Source of the DNA: Sipunculus nudus
Lineage: Eukaryota > Annelida > Sipuncula > Golfingiida > Sipunculidae
DNA: 64,000 nucleotides
Assembly (NCBI GenBank): GCA_026874595.1
Contig: CM049311.1
Coordinates: 9,771,676 to 9,835,675 of the forward strand
Direction of reading: 5' to 3'
Both the position numbers and the translations under genes were made by a program. The notes under the pieces were generated by a model that had not been told where the DNA came from, made no database searches, and saw only the letters and a program-made list of their open reading frames with translations. Position 1 is the first letter of the stretch. Every line of letters starts with the position of its first letter. Of this stretch, positions 34,683 to 47,100 are shown one piece after another.

Positions 34683-34956
34683 TCAAGTCTTATAAGTTTT
34701 AGAGAAGAATATGTTCATACCTCGAGTCAGGATCTCTGTGGTTTCTACAAGTTCTGTGAGCATTCCGTGGCTTTTGTTTAGCATTCCCGATCCTAGAGGT
34801 CGAGCTTGGACTTCCGATCTTACGTTTTCATAAACTCCTTGGGTCCGTTTGACTGCCCCAGCTTCTTGAATTGACTCGTAAGTTGTTTTCACTGTTCCAA
34901 TTTGTTTCATGTCTAATGAATCGTATGGTTTTGGTGTTTCGTCTTTCGTCTTCTTT
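34683..34956 (-). CDS. minus receptor: cytoplasmic tail exon
   Basis: Acceptor ATTTATAG at 34957. Encodes PYDSLDMKQIG, then TTYESIQEAGAV and GVYENVRSE. YDSL and YESI are 11 residues apart, within the 6-12 spacing of an ITAM. YENV also fits a Grb2-type YxN site. After that the sequence diverges from the plus copy, and the fourth motif (YEHI) lies in another frame (about 34712). The stop is TGA at 34683-34685. Confidence 0.6.
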
Positions 34957-35238
34957 CTATAAATGGTGGAACTTTGATCATAAGGATATTTCTTTATAAT
35001 TCTAATTTATTTAATAATTTCAAATTGTACCTTGCATATTTTTTCTTTAATTCTCAGACTCTACCTGCTTCACTCTTCCAGCCGAGTTTCAGATTACTAT
35101 TAAACACTTTGTGGTTCACAGTTTACTAATGATAAATCTACTCTTATTCCGAAAATAAATTAAATGACAGTGTGGCCCATGTTAACATTTTTTTTATGTT
35201 CAAAGTAATGGCAATCAAATAGTTTATATTAGCCTTAC

Positions 35239-35362
35239 CGTACTCTGATCCTCCTAATGAAAAACATAACAATAGCTCCAACTGAAAGAACCAGTAACAG
35301 TAACAATGCAGGTAAAGCAAGGCCTAATACGTCTCGTAGTGGCCTAACAGATTCTGACGTAT
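35239..35362 (-). CDS. minus receptor: transmembrane exon
   Basis: Acceptor TATTTTAG, donor GTAAGG. Encodes TSESVRPLRDVLGL, then a helix of about 20 residues (LALPALLLLLVLSVGAIVMF) and a basic stop-transfer FIRRIRVR. In frame with the tail exon. Confidence 0.7.
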
Positions 35363-36262
35363 CTAAAATATACATTCATTTCTAGACAGTAGTTGTCATA
35401 GAATGATCCCGACTTTCTTCAGGCCTTATCATAGTAATATAGAAATGTGTTTGGACAATTGATATGGAATATATCGCAGGCTTATTCTAATTAATTAAAT
35501 TTTGATGGATGTTAATTATTAAACATGATAATTTTTAGATTACAAATAGTCCAACAAACAAAGTTCTAATAAATATTTGCATGCTGCTTTTTTGTCTATA
35601 AGGGGTAAACTTACCAGTTGAATTTTACGTACTTCAACATTATATCAGAATATGCATCAAATTACATTTCATCCATAACCCCTAAGCTACGGTTTAGTAT
35701 ATCTGAGTTCATCCATTTCCGTGCAGAAGATTTTTTTGGTAAAGTGCACATTTCTATTAAACAAATATTTATATCAATCGTGTGCTTGCATCGACAAATA
35801 CTACATTAAACTTTTCTATATGCATACCAATATGATTTTTCACACTTGTAAATAATCATAAATCAACCACTTCGTTAACATCGTAAGAAAAGATGAAGGA
35901 CAGGCTTTATGATTGGTCGAAGACTAACTGTGAGTACAATTTAAGGTTACTGACAAAGTGTATAAGGACATTATTAGCATACAATGGTCAATGATCAGCT
36001 CCTATAAATGTGGATTTGTTGGGACATTTACAAATTTTGAAATACCCGGTTTAAATAAAATTAACATAATTACGCTATTGCTTCCGTTTAGAAAATTAAG
36101 GTTATGTGTTAACAAATTAATGGCAACGCAAGAAACATTATTTTAATTTTGCACAGACACAGCAACTTTGCGATAACAATTATAGTACTTTAAACAAAAC
36201 CAGAGTGATGTTTACTGAATATGTACAAGTATTATATTTATGTTAAAGCTGTTATATCTTAC

Positions 36263-36366
36263 CTGTAATTTTACCTTCCCGTAATAGTCCATTGCAGGAT
36301 ACATTAGCTGTATAACAGAAGGGATTAACGCCAATCGCAAATTGAACAACAGCTATGTGTATTCTG
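36263..36366 (-). pseudogene. minus receptor: membrane-proximal Cys exon
   Basis: Encodes VVQFAIGVNPFCYTANVSCN, then GLLREGK, with donor GTAAGA. The frame into the transmembrane exon is correct. The acceptor side has lost one base relative to the plus copy (GCAAGCAG for CCAAGGCAG), so the frame from the previous exon does not connect. Confidence 0.55.
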
Positions 36367-36704
36367 CTTGCCTTTGACCTGACAATAACCATTAGATGGA
36401 GCTATATTCACATATTACATGTTTAATTTATAACTAACATGCCCAGGAAACTATTTCTATCAAATCAGTAGTATTTGATATAAAGGCTCATTCTTATGGT
36501 TCAACTAGCTCTAAGACATTTGTGTTAAGAAATAACCAACACCGAGCTTATTCTCAACAAAAATCTATCTGTATATCGTGTTATATACTACTATCACATG
36601 AAATACCTGAATATCTAATAAAGTACCGGTAAGCTTTATCTAAAGACAAATCTATAACCAGTCAGTTATTATTATATTACATATTGGTACCTTACGAACT
36701 TTAC

Positions 36705-36842
36705 CTGAACAGGGCGTGAATATGTCCGCTGTTACGTCAACCTGCCATGTCTTAAGGGTTTCTTTCTCTTTTTCACTGCTGTAGAAACTGGGTTGTTCGA
36801 GTTCCCTTTCATTTGATTTATATGTGCTTTCCTCCGACATGA
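36705..36842 (-). CDS. minus receptor: hydrophilic membrane-proximal exon
   Basis: 138 bases, the same length as the plus copy. Acceptor GTTTACAG, donor GTAAAG. Encodes MSEESTYKSNERELEQ, FYSSEKEKETLKTWQ and DIFTPCS. The Cys near the end is a TGA in the plus copy. Confidence 0.6.
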
Positions 36843-37186
36843 CTGTAAACAGTGTTAAAAAGTTTAATGTGTGAACATTATTTTAATTCATGTTATATTT
36901 ATTACTAAGTCTATTAATGTTAGATCCTTAAGACGATTGGATGATGGAAGCCCCTTTTTGACTTTGCTGTAACAAGCAAATTCCCTTCCAGGTTCAAAGA
37001 GAGCGACAATAATTCAAAACCACATTTCTTGGGGTGGGTTCTAAATTCGGAAGGGTTCATCGCCCAAACCTAATGGAGTAATAAGGTGGTTGCTGGGGCT
37101 GACACCTATATTTCTTTACCTAATAAAATAGACTGGAATATCAAGGACATTAATTAAACGAGTGGTATTCAATAAACAGAACTTAC

Positions 37187-37346
37187 TAGGTTCCCTCTCC
37201 TCTGCCACTATCAAGCCACGCCTGATAATTTGGCCACTTCCGTTGTTTATGTAGAAGGCGCAGTCAAGTCTCAAATGGATAGCTTTCTGGCCAGTTTCCA
37301 CCTTTTCTATTATCCATTATGCCATTGAATAGTGGGGCCTCTGGAT
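37187..37346 (-). pseudogene. minus receptor: FNG...GLIVAEE exon
   Basis: Acceptor CATAATTCAG, donor GTAAGT. Encodes PEAPLFNG, then a +1 insertion (ATAATGGATAATAG versus ACAATCATAATAG in the plus copy). Resumes as TGQKAIHLRLDCAFY, then GSGQIIRRGLIVAEE. 160 bases against 159 in the plus copy. Confidence 0.65.
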
Positions 37347-37631
37347 CTGAATTATGTAAAATAAAGAAAAACCTATCTTGACATAAATTCATCGTTGCTA
37401 AAATGCGCACATGTAGTACACTGATTCAACATGTTGCAGCTGACGGTGTGTAACAGTAAGGGACATTTAAACTGCATGTACAGTAAGTATATAGTACAAA
37501 CCATGATATAACCTGTATATTGGTTATATTAGTTCATCCCATTGCAGGAATCATAACATCAACCGTGGCATAACGGCGTAATGGTTGTTCTAACTGCATT
37601 ACCATATCTTGAGTTTTCAAGAAGCACTTAC

Positions 37632-37710
37632 AACAAGCACCAGTTGACACGCCATGCGGAGATTCTGTTGAGATTCCTTGACCTAAGTTTTTATTAGCAC
37701 ATACCAACGG
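37632..37710 (-). CDS. minus receptor: Fn3 G-strand exon
   Basis: Encodes VCANKNLGQGISTES, then PHGVSTGAC, with donor GTAAGT. Six bases longer than the plus copy at its 5' edge, in frame. Confidence 0.5.
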
Positions 37711-38241
37711 CTAAAGTATCATAAAATTTTAAATAAGACTGACAAAGTCGACCGGTCACTTAAACATTAAAGGAAATTTGGAACATGAGCAATCTTTTCT
37801 TTCACGGATCTATTTAAAAAGCTTTAATCCACCAAACTCCTTCATTCGCAGGTCTGCATAAGGTGAAATTAATGTACTTTGAAAATAAATTCAACATAGC
37901 AGTAAATATTAATAATTTTTTTCACGGTCCCATTAAACTATGTATTGACATGCTGGATATCAGTGTTAGCTTGCTGTCCCTGCTTTTCACCAATAATTTT
38001 ATGTAGATGAGTGCGTGTCTATAATTTTACCTGTCATGAAATCTTGTGGTCATTACAGCGTTGATTCATACATTCTAAATAATTTTCTTTTTGACGGCAG
38101 ATGATTATGTTTAAACCATTGTAACAAAGATAATAACGCATTTTCCATAGATAAATGTTTGATTTTATACCCAATTCTGTAAAACAGCTCTAGGCACAGC
38201 ACTAGATTTAAAATGATTTGAGATAACAACTTGTTGCATAC

Positions 38242-38357
38242 CTTGGCTCTATATGTCTTTTCAGCATTGACTGATACATCTGTACTATAACGCTGACCTT
38301 CTGGACAGAAGCCATTTCGTTACAGTGTGCCACTTCATCCTTTGACTGTGCAAGCTC
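38242..38357 (-). pseudogene. minus receptor: Fn3 middle exon, one-base deletion
   Basis: Acceptor TTTCTAG, donor GTATGC. Starts ELAQSKDEVAHCN, then loses frame where the plus copy continues KGFCPEGQ; 116 bases against 117. In the shifted frame the YSTDVSV sense can still be traced. Confidence 0.65.
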
Positions 38358-39129
38358 CTAGAAATAATGACCCTATAGTATTGTACTTCATGATGAGATT
38401 TTTAAAGTGAAACAATCATTTAAATACTAACCAAACCCTTGACTTGCCTTGTTCACTTAAAATAAAAGAAAGGCTCAAATACTATTTAGATTTTTATCTT
38501 TGTTAATACTATTAAAGTTCCTATAGATATGAATACTCAGCGTTTAATTCTCAAATAATTATAAAATAATGCTCGACATAAACATTTTTTCTTCCGCGGA
38601 AATGTTCTCTTTATAACGGTAAAATCATGTTAATTTAAAATCGTTTAGAATGTTTGGAGATGTTTATGTTTGAAAGACTAATAAAAATATACAGTGTCAA
38701 TCGTTTTGTGTATATCGTTTCTTGAAATTACTATGAATGAAAAGCCAAGGTCAGACGTTATTCGGAAGCGCACCGACCCTTCTAGCTTAAAGAGTTCATA
38801 GAATCTCAGCAAGAACAATCTTGGGACACACAAATAAACGAATATGGCCGATTGAGTGATCCCTACCATCTACGTTGGCAGAAGTTATAATTTACTGTTC
38901 CTAATGTATAATTCTTCTTTGAAAATAAAAAAATGTGTTACTTTGCACATTTCATATCGACAAATCTTGAACAATTATTAGCTCTGTTTTATGATAGCAG
39001 ATAAGGGAAACATAAGAAAACTTTTTAATGTATTATTATTATAAAAGGATACTTTGCAAGACTGTCAGGTGTCTTTCCTAATAAGCTTGTCTTAAAAACA
39101 CATGCCCAGGGACAATCTAGTGTATATAC

Positions 39130-39258
39130 TTTGCGGTTCGTCGGCAACAGTGACGTTCACGGTGTAACTTGTTGGACCGGGGTAATTTGCCAAATCCCAC
39201 GTGACACTCACTGTCGTCCGCGTTGGGTCGGTTTGTATATTCTTTATTTCTCCGGGCC
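39130..39258 (-). CDS. minus receptor: Fn3 first-half exon
   Basis: Acceptor CTTTGTAG. Encodes PGEIKNIQTDPTRTTVSVTW, then DLANYPGPTSYTVNVTVADE, with a probable donor GTATAT. The Trp, the Pro-Gly turn and the TSYTVNV strand are classic Fn3 positions. Confidence 0.65.
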
Positions 39259-39506
39259 CTACAAAGGAGATACAGTAAAGATAATACGACGTATTTTGCA
39301 GCACAAAAATTTAAGTAAACTAAGGGAAAAAACCTGTGTAGTCTTAACCGAAAAGATGTACCAATATCTTTTAAGGAGATTTACACATATTTATATCCAA
39401 GTGTAAAAGCCTAACGTATTTCATTACTAATTCTATTCCACACATTCTAGACCTGTAATTCTTGTTTGTTCTTCAAATGGAGCGAAATATTCTCCCCTTC
39501 CCTTAC

Positions 39507-39731
39507 TCGTTTAGGCTGCTATGGTAATTCTGTATATTTCGTTTGGGATCAGGTTCAAAATTGTATGTCCTGTGGTAAAACTTATTTCCTCTCTTATATA
39601 ACGTCGCCAAATACACATTATCGTATACTGGATGATGACACCGTTCGGGGTCTCCGGTTGCTCCCACAGCAATGTTATAGAATCTGGACTTGGGAAGAAC
39701 CTTACTCCTGCCCTGCTTACCATTCCTGGAA
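39507..39731 (-). pseudogene. minus receptor: Fn3 exon with terminal stop
   Basis: Acceptor TTCTTTAG, donor GTAAGG. Encodes PDSITLLWEQPETPNGVIIQ, YTIMCIWRR and LIPNEIYRITIAA, a near-complete Fn3 domain. An in-frame TAA (39511-39513) lies two codons before the donor. Confidence 0.7.
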
Positions 39732-39917
39732 CTAAAGAAGCGGTCCATTTCCTTTAAATAAATTTGATACAACATATATTAACGGATTATGAAGGACGAT
39801 CACAGCACTTTCATGTTACCAGAAGATATATGTATTCATCGGGAATAAGGTTTTCGTCAGATTTTGAACATGTGCCTATTTAGAAAAGCAAATTTATATT
39901 CGACAATAAGTCCTTAC

Positions 39918-40089
39918 TATTTTCATCCATTCTAACATGGTTTGCGGTTGGCTCGCTTGCTCCCCCTGGATTTACACTGACCACTTGGAGAGTGTGATTC
40001 GTGTACGGCACCAAATCTGTTATATTGTAATTCACACGGCTGATGTCAATAAATATGACGTCATCTACTATTAAACACGAACCATCATC
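39918..40089 (-). CDS. minus receptor: Fn3 second-half exon
   Basis: Acceptor AATTATAG, donor GTAAGG. Encodes VNYNITDLVPYTNHTLQVVS, then VNPGGASEPTANHVRMDE, the E-F-G strand half of an Fn3 domain. A weak resemblance at 40430-40500 may be a decayed duplicate. Confidence 0.65.
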
Positions 40090-41806
40090 CTATAATTAAG
40101 GAAGAGGAATACACTGAAATCTCTTTTTTAATATCTAACAAATATTATTTGCCATTGATCTTAATTTCCATGATGAAGTATCAAAGGGACTAGAATACAT
40201 GGTTTGTGATATCTTGTGTTAATTTGGTATACATAAGCTATTACCTTTACTTGAGTATATGGGATAACAATTTACTATAAACATTTTATGAAATTCACTT
40301 ATTTGATAAAAATAAAGTTACATAACAATTTACACAAATAATATTCCATAAAAAATACTGCTATAAGTGCAAGAAAAGAACAATACTTCGGTATTTATGT
40401 GACTTACAGGTCCACAATGTGTTATTGGTTGGGAAGCTGTCTTTCTAGAGTCCACTGTAATTCGCACGGCTACTTATACTGACGTCATATCCCGTATTGG
40501 CATCAAGTGTAATGAGTAATTTTGAGTTTTTGACCTCTCTCTATAGACACTTCGCTAACACTTACACCAAATGCTCCGTAATAAACAATAATCTGTAAAT
40601 TCTTACTTATTTCTTTTTTATTTTAAGTAGAATGAGTGAAAGAGAGGTATTAAGACTTCATTTGTTCAATCAATTGATCGAAATAGCCCTCATTCTTCAT
40701 GAAAAAAAGCTCGGATGTATCCATAAGACGCAATAAATGTATTTTCAAATACTGAAAAAAAAAACATATATTTAATTGACGCGCCACCCATATTTCTCCT
40801 TTTCAATGCATATTCATTTCTGTTCTTTCAGACTTGAGGCGTGAACAATATTTCTCTACTTATTCCAATTAAACAAAAATTATATGTCTAGAGTTAATTC
40901 TTCTATTATTAGCTGAAATTATTGTATTATTGAGGTGCTTGAGCCAGCTTGCTGACAGTACATCAGGTTATCAATAAGCTTCATTCAATTTTCAGCAGCA
41001 GCCCAAATGGACAACAGTACATTTGGCCTGACTGAAAAAAAGAAAATATAGCCTTTACTTCATATTAAGCATGTTATTTTCCCCCTTTTCATCACATTAA
41101 AAACTATGAATACGATTTAATTTATTTACAGTAGTTGGAGTATATTAAATAAAATACATGTTATCACAATGACCTGAAGATATAGTTACCCGACATATGC
41201 CTATGACTGGACTGTCCATGGGGGATACGCTGATGACTTTACTGTTTAATAAATAATCAAGTAACAACAGTTATTTCAATTGACAGCACACCATGAATGC
41301 CTATATCCTTGAATGTATAGGATGTGGTCTATTGTGCAGCTGAAAGAGCTTACCGTTGATTAATTCAGTAGGCTGTACCACTGAATCCATAATGTTTCAA
41401 TTTTAAGATTTTTTTATTTACATATTGTCACTAAAATGGTAATTCTTCCAAATCTGATTGGGATTTGGTCTATTTACTCTATTTAATAAATTTAAAAACG
41501 CCATTAAAGTGTTAGAAAATAAACACTAAAAACCCTAAAATCAAATACACTGATGTTCAAAATATTTTTCAAGATTGTTCAAAATGTTTCTCAAGATAAC
41601 AAAGATTATTCAGAAGCAACCGTTTCTTCAAATTATTTCTACATCTAGAGAACATCAAGTGTAATGGAGGAAACATTGTTATCACAGGGCACTTCATTGG
41701 ACACACGTTGTGCAGAAACACGGGTCTGAACTACCGGACAGCACAAAACCAGTCACCAGTATTTTTAACTTAGCACTGAAATTAGAACTATTATTTGCTC
41801 TCTCAC

Positions 41807-41955
41807 GCCACTTCAGCTGTGTAGGATTCTCCTGGAGTCAGGCCTGTGAATGTTTCACTGAAAGGCCTTGTTGTATCAGTCATGTTTCTCTCAGATACCT
41901 CAGAGATATCTGTGAGCCGTCCTTTACTCTTAGAGATGTATATATGAATAGTTAT
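41807..41955 (-). CDS. minus receptor: further Fn3 half-exon
   Basis: Reading leftward: GRLTDISEVSERNMTDTTRP, then FSETFTGLTPGESYTAEVA, with a GTGAGA donor at 41801-41806. LTPGESYTAEV is a typical Fn3 F-strand. The right boundary is unclear because a SINE begins at about 41956. Confidence 0.55.
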
Positions 41956-42075
41956 AGGTTCTGGAGGTCATGGGTTCGATTCCCTCTGCCTAAGAACCGT
42001 CTTTTCTGTATGTTCATGTACCATTTCTATATACACTGAACCAGTATGGCTATTCATACATCTCTCTATATACTA
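41956..42075 (+). mobile_element. tRNA-derived SINE, 3' half
   Basis: Perfect B box GGGTTCGATTCCC (41970-41982), then GAACCGTCTTTTCTGTATG, ATATACACTGAACCAGTATG and a CTCTCTATATAC end. The tail matches the SINE at 42.3 kb. Confidence 0.65.
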
Positions 42076-42149
42076 TATGCCGCACATCATTAAGACCACC
42101 GGTTCTCCCTGCTGCAGGCAAAGTCGCCGTACCGACACATGTAGTGGGT

Positions 42150-42385
42150 AGCACTTTGATGTCACTGCCCTGACGTCACTTGGCTAGTTTAAAATATAAA
42201 AGTATTCAAATACACAAAGGGGTCAGGGATCTGCTGTAGTCCAGTGTATAGAGCAGTCGTCCGGCAATCGGAAAGTTATGGACTCGATTCATACGGGAGT
42301 GAACCAACTTTTCTGTATATTCATGTTCCTTTTCGAAATATATTGAACCGCATGGCTATTCATCTCTCTCTCTCTCTCTCTCTAA
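42150..42385 (+). mobile_element. tRNA-derived SINE, near full length
   Basis: 5' module with TGACGTCA (42171-42178) and TATAAAAG (42195-42202). Then a tRNA-like head: A-box region TGTAGTCCAGTGTATAGAGC and B-box region GGACTCGATTC. The conserved tail is GTGAACCAACTTTTCTGTAT...TTGAACCGCATGGCTATTC, ending in (CT)n. The same modules recur at 50.46 kb and, inverted, at 56.8-56.97 kb. Confidence 0.7.
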
Positions 42386-43189
42386 TATTTAACTATACAT
42401 ATAAATACGGTGTGACCTCGCCAATCCGACCACCTAGCAACTAGCAACAGGCGGTTGTATAGCGGAAAGGTCACACTGCTCCGCCATTTTTAGTATAGCT
42501 GGTATAGTTGTAACGATCGGTGCAATAAACGTCAGTATGTAATACATATGTTATTTTTAGAAAGAAATCAGGATGTGAGTGTAAACTATTAATCACATAC
42601 GTATTACAATGTAATAATTGCCTTGTACGCGGCATCATTAATGATTCAATTGTGGACTGTTTTTCAGGGTAAGATTCTTCAGAGCTGAAATGTAATAGTA
42701 AACAAACGCCTTCCATTAACCAGCTGATTTTAAAGCGTCATTGAAGGTTGCAGGTCGCTCCGACGGTTCAACGTCACAACACCGGCTGGTTCTGGGATAT
42801 AACTTTGTCTTCAACGTGTTAGGGTCAAGTCTCAACCAGGTCGTGAAGCAGACGGCCTTGAAATATTTGGTGAGATCCTTGTCAATACCTGCTTACGCCT
42901 CAGTTTGCAAAATGTCTTTTTGATCAGCGATGTCAGTGGTCATTTGTTATTGTAATTGATTAATAACGATTAACTACGGATTTAACTTCTTAATCGTTAT
43001 ACTTTATACAGCAAATCATACGATGTAACATTTTGGCTCTGTACCACAAGAACAGTAGTTTTTATATTACAGATTTGCCTTAATAAATGTAAGAGTGAAT
43101 ATATATAATGAAATATGGTCTCCTGAACAAATTAGGATAATTATATTATGATGTAGTCTGTTAGAATGGTAGTTGCTTCACATGGTTAC
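42386..43189. other. non-coding stretch (intron of the minus receptor)
   Basis: No exon recognised. Short ORFs at 42471 (minus) and 42741 (plus) have no motif. Confidence 0.45.
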
Positions 43190-43411
43190 CTATGATATTT
43201 TCCTGTCACTGGTATATTGTACATTTCCCCAGGACTCGGATACTGAATCTCATAGTTGGTTGCATAACCGGCATAATATTGGTTGCCGGTGTACCATTAG
43301 CCCATGATACTTCATACCTTGTCTATTGTTAAATTGCTCTTACCCAGGTTATACTAATCGTAGTTGTTGAAAAGCCATTCACAGTGACTGCTCCTGGTAT
43401 AAAGGTCGCTG
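43190..43411 (-). pseudogene. minus receptor: first recognised Fn3 exon, degraded
   Basis: Acceptor GTTCCCACAG, donor GTAACC. Reads FIPGAVTVNGFSTTTISITW, then hits two stops, resumes YEVSWANGTPATN, shifts, and ends YYAGYATNYEIQYPSPGEMY. It is the counterpart of the plus exon 56331-56546 (TTISISW, YMVSW, YYAGYSS, GEMYTISVTG). Stops and a shift abolish coding. Confidence 0.65.
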
Positions 43412-43529
43412 CTGTGGGAACAATACTGTTGTGAATTTAAATCCGATTATAATTTTTGTGAGAGATGTCGTTTGCATCTTATTTTTTACGAATTATCAAT
43501 AAACGCACCAGGTTTCGGGATACTGCACG

Positions 43530-44100
43530 AAACCACACCTGAAAATCCGTAACAATTAGAACAAAAAATCAATTGGCACAACCAGGACCAGGCATGGAAC
43601 AAGCAAAACAAGTCACGGTTAATATTAAAGGCAAGATTAATGGAAAGCAATGGATTACTGATCAAGATACTGGCGGTTTTATATCAAATTGTTAATTATT
43701 TTAGTTAGTCATAATAAAAACACAAAGTTTCAGCACACCTGATGAAACAACAGTTGACAATTTGATAGTATCAATGTAATTTACATCATAAAGAGGTAAT
43801 AAAATTAGAAAAAAATACTGGTGGTGCCATCAGTCTTCGGGAACTATAGAACTAGTCATGATCTATCAATCACCCAAGTTTCGCTATACTAGAAGAAACC
43901 ACCTGAGAAACTGACATGATTTCTCTCATTTAATGATCTCAAAATAAAATAAAAATCGTTAAAAATTAGATAAAAGGTGGCGTCATCAGTGTTTGGGAAA
44001 TTGTCAATATTAAATGCAAGATTCATGGCAATCTATGCATTGTTGATAAAGAAACTGGTGGTTTCGTATCAAATGTTCAATTAGTTTAGGATGCAAACAG
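43530..44100. repeat. dispersed repeat units
   Basis: At least two direct copies of a unit of about 120 bases (43570-43700 and 43970-44095) share GATACTGGCGGTTTTATATC / GAAACTGGTGGTTTCGTATC and match 6850-6985. Intervening sequence repeats a GAAACCACCTGA word. Unknown class. Confidence 0.45.
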
Positions 44101-47100
44101 GCTCTACAACTTGGAGAATATAGGTCGCAATGAACTTACTTCAGGTTTCCGAAGAAAATTTTATTGACCCACCTGGAGGTTAGGGTCAGTGATTGCGACT
44201 TGTGCCTTGATAACGGACGGCCACACGCCAGATGAACAATGGACAAATCACCATAGCTATACCTTTGTTTTTTTTTTTTATTTTCTACGGACAAAGCGCC
44301 ATTCATAAACCTTCAGTCATTTTACTTTTCTATGTAAAATGACTAGTGACCATTCGAACGCTCATAAGTTAAAACAACTCCTTGAAAGGAAGTTTTTATT
44401 TCGACAGGGACTTATTTATTCGGTTGAATTCGAACTCCATTAAATTCTCAATCGAATCTAAATTGACAAATAAAAATAATACATTCCAGTAAGCAGTCCC
44501 AAGACAGCAGTTACAAAATCTTTGTTTCTTTTCTGTATTTTCCACTATCGATGTTGATACCTGGCATATGTTTACGAGTAAAATTTGGAGTATGCGGAGC
44601 AAGGTGGGGTGTATCATTTATTTGGTACCATTCTGTCAAATCTATTCGAGATAATATGGGAAAAAAATGTCCTATATATTCCAAATACAATGCGTTGGTT
44701 CTATTCTTTTTCCCGCTGGTGTGTTAACTTTTATATAGCATAGTATTTGATTAGCCAATTAAAAGAGTAGCAATACAATTTATTTTGGTTTGTGCCTAAT
44801 TAATATTTATAATTTATAATTCTGTCCTTACGGTAATATGCTGCATATTACATAAATTGTTAGAACATAATATGTTTGATATCACATCTTGCTGTTTCAT
44901 TTTATCATCAGCCACTTTTGCCATAATTTCATTAATTTTTACATGATATTATGTTGCATTAAAGGTATGACGGGTAACCTTGTATAACTATGTTTAGATG
45001 AATATTTTTATATACCTTTTGATCATAGATCGAGAAAAATAATTACATCACGCTGATCAAGTTCGTATTATTCATGTGGCTGTAAAAGCCGTTGATAATT
45101 TTCAAATATAATCTGGTAAGTATGCACATTGTGAAATGCGGTGTTCCAATAATGAGCATAATGCCACTTTGCAAAGCCCGGTCCGTTATCTTTTTTCTAT
45201 ATTTAAACATAATGATAGGGTGTTTTGCATCGTATATATTTAAACACCTTATAGTTAAAGTAGGTTATATCAACAGAAAAATGAGAGTAAGAAGTGACTT
45301 CTTGCAATCACACGGGTGTGGACATGATGAGAACTGGAAGGTCAACAGACATGACGCCTTAGAAATTCCTGACTTTAGAGATCCGAAAATAGCCAGTACA
45401 ATAGCAATACCACTTTTCAATATATCTTGTATTTCCATCTACATCCAATGACATGCTACACAAGTGGTGTTGCACTTATAAGTCAGTGGATACTCGTATT
45501 TAAGGTAAGCGAAAATTAGGTTTGTGTGATTTTCACTCAAATAAATACACGGATGGAAGCCACAGAAATGATTTGTTGGTGGCAACGTCAGTTTTCTGTT
45601 ATTTCTTGTGTATGTGATAAAACAACCCAAGATCTCTAACAAATGCCCAAATACAAAACTCCTAAATTATGTGGATGGATGGACTTAACGCCAACACAAT
45701 TGTAGTTGACGCTATCAATTTTGTGTACAAGAAATTTATCCAGGATACATGGACGTGTAAATTTAACAAAAATAAATGCACGGTTTGTTAACCCAAAGAA
45801 GCCTTTACGGACAAAGGGCATTTCAAGCCATTACATCAAACAATTATGTGCATGGATAGACAATAGTAACCAGCGCTACCAGTCTTATATACGAGAAAAC
45901 GATATCCAAAGCCCATGGCCATTCACCTTTTCAGGCTAATCCATCAAACCACTCTGAAGACTTCACCGAAAATAAACCCAGGCACCCGCTTTCCTGAGCC
46001 CTTGACGAGCACTGCTTCCCACCTTAGCTACATATATTGTTTACATGCGTTTGGCCTGCCTATTTGACACATCTTCCGGAAGCGAGTCGTTCGTCAATTC
46101 CGATGATCTATCCATTTTAGCTTAATATCAAGAAGGCTGACCAGATATAAATTAAATTTTGTGAATTTGAGTAAATTAAATCATACACCAATATTACCAA
46201 TATTATAAATACAAAATACCTACGTTTTCATATATAATATGATATACTCTTTTTAAATAAATTTATCACATATGTTCTATCCGATCAATTATAGAAGAAA
46301 AATACTCGTTGGGTATAAATTACTTTTCTGTGTACAAATTATATCAATTTCAATGTGTAAATGTTTTTACCTACTGAATCGGTGAGATGCTTTAATGTCA
46401 TGCCACATAAGAAAAACCCTCCCTTAATCTGCCTCCTCTTTCATGAAGTACAACGGGGACCCGATCAGAATGATGAACAATTGTAACCAAGCTGCCAGGG
46501 ATACGCAAAACAATACATATAGTACCACTGGAGCAGCTCTAAAAATCGTATTTCTCTTTATAGAATTTTATATGCCTGTGCATTACTTACCTTTCTGATA
46601 AAAAAAATCAATTACTCTTTTTACAACTGCAATAAATGTTTCATAATATCACATATATTAAGAGTACCTTTAGTAGCAAATGTTGTTCTCTGAAAAAAAA
46701 GTAAAATACCTTAATTATACCCCTAAAATGACATGACAAATATAAAATTTTCAACTGTTGAGATAACTATACAGTTTATTGTTTCTATGATAATATACAT
46801 GTATCGTTATGGAAAGAAACGCTTATTAGTACATAGATATTGGTAACTAAATTAGTTTTGAAATTTATACCTGGTACCTTCGTTTTTATTCGGTGGATTT
46901 GAGTCTTATGCTAATGCTGCATGAATTCATTCGCAAGATTCTAAGATGATATCTACAAATGACGTTTTAAGTAAAAAAATTACCAGGTCAAGGTCCATCC
47001 TCCTGTTGTACACAAAAAGGAACAAAAACTAAATAATTGGAGTAATTTGTTTTAAAAAAAACACGTAAATGACACAGCTTTCAGGTCTAATCTAATGCAG

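Larger units (their letters stand above)
34683..43411 (-). pseudogene. Fn3-domain single-pass receptor with tyrosine-motif tail, minus copy
   Basis: Twelve exons were recognised right to left: Fn3 pieces at 43190-43411, 41807-41955, 39918-40089, 39507-39731, 39130-39258, 38242-38357 and 37632-37710, then membrane-proximal exons 37187-37346, 36705-36842 and 36263-36366, a transmembrane exon 35239-35362 and a tail exon 34683-34956. No signal-peptide exon was found. The gene pairs exon for exon, over its 3' half, with the plus-strand gene at 50.0-62.2 kb, and introns align too. Lesions: stops and a shift in 43190-43411, TAA at 39511-39513, a one-base loss in 38242-38357, a one-base gain in 37187-37346, and a base lost at the start of 36263-36366. 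The membrane-proximal part recalls molluscan receptor-tyrosine-phosphatase-like proteins, but no phosphatase domain is present. Confidence 0.65.

Noticed and set aside
41960-41990. tRNA gene at the perfect B box
   Set aside because: No A box or acceptor stem upstream; the tail matches the SINE family.
45092-45451. 119-codon ORF with hydrophobic N-terminal part
   Set aside because: No conserved motif and no exon borders; AT-rich DNA gives such hydrophobic frames by chance.
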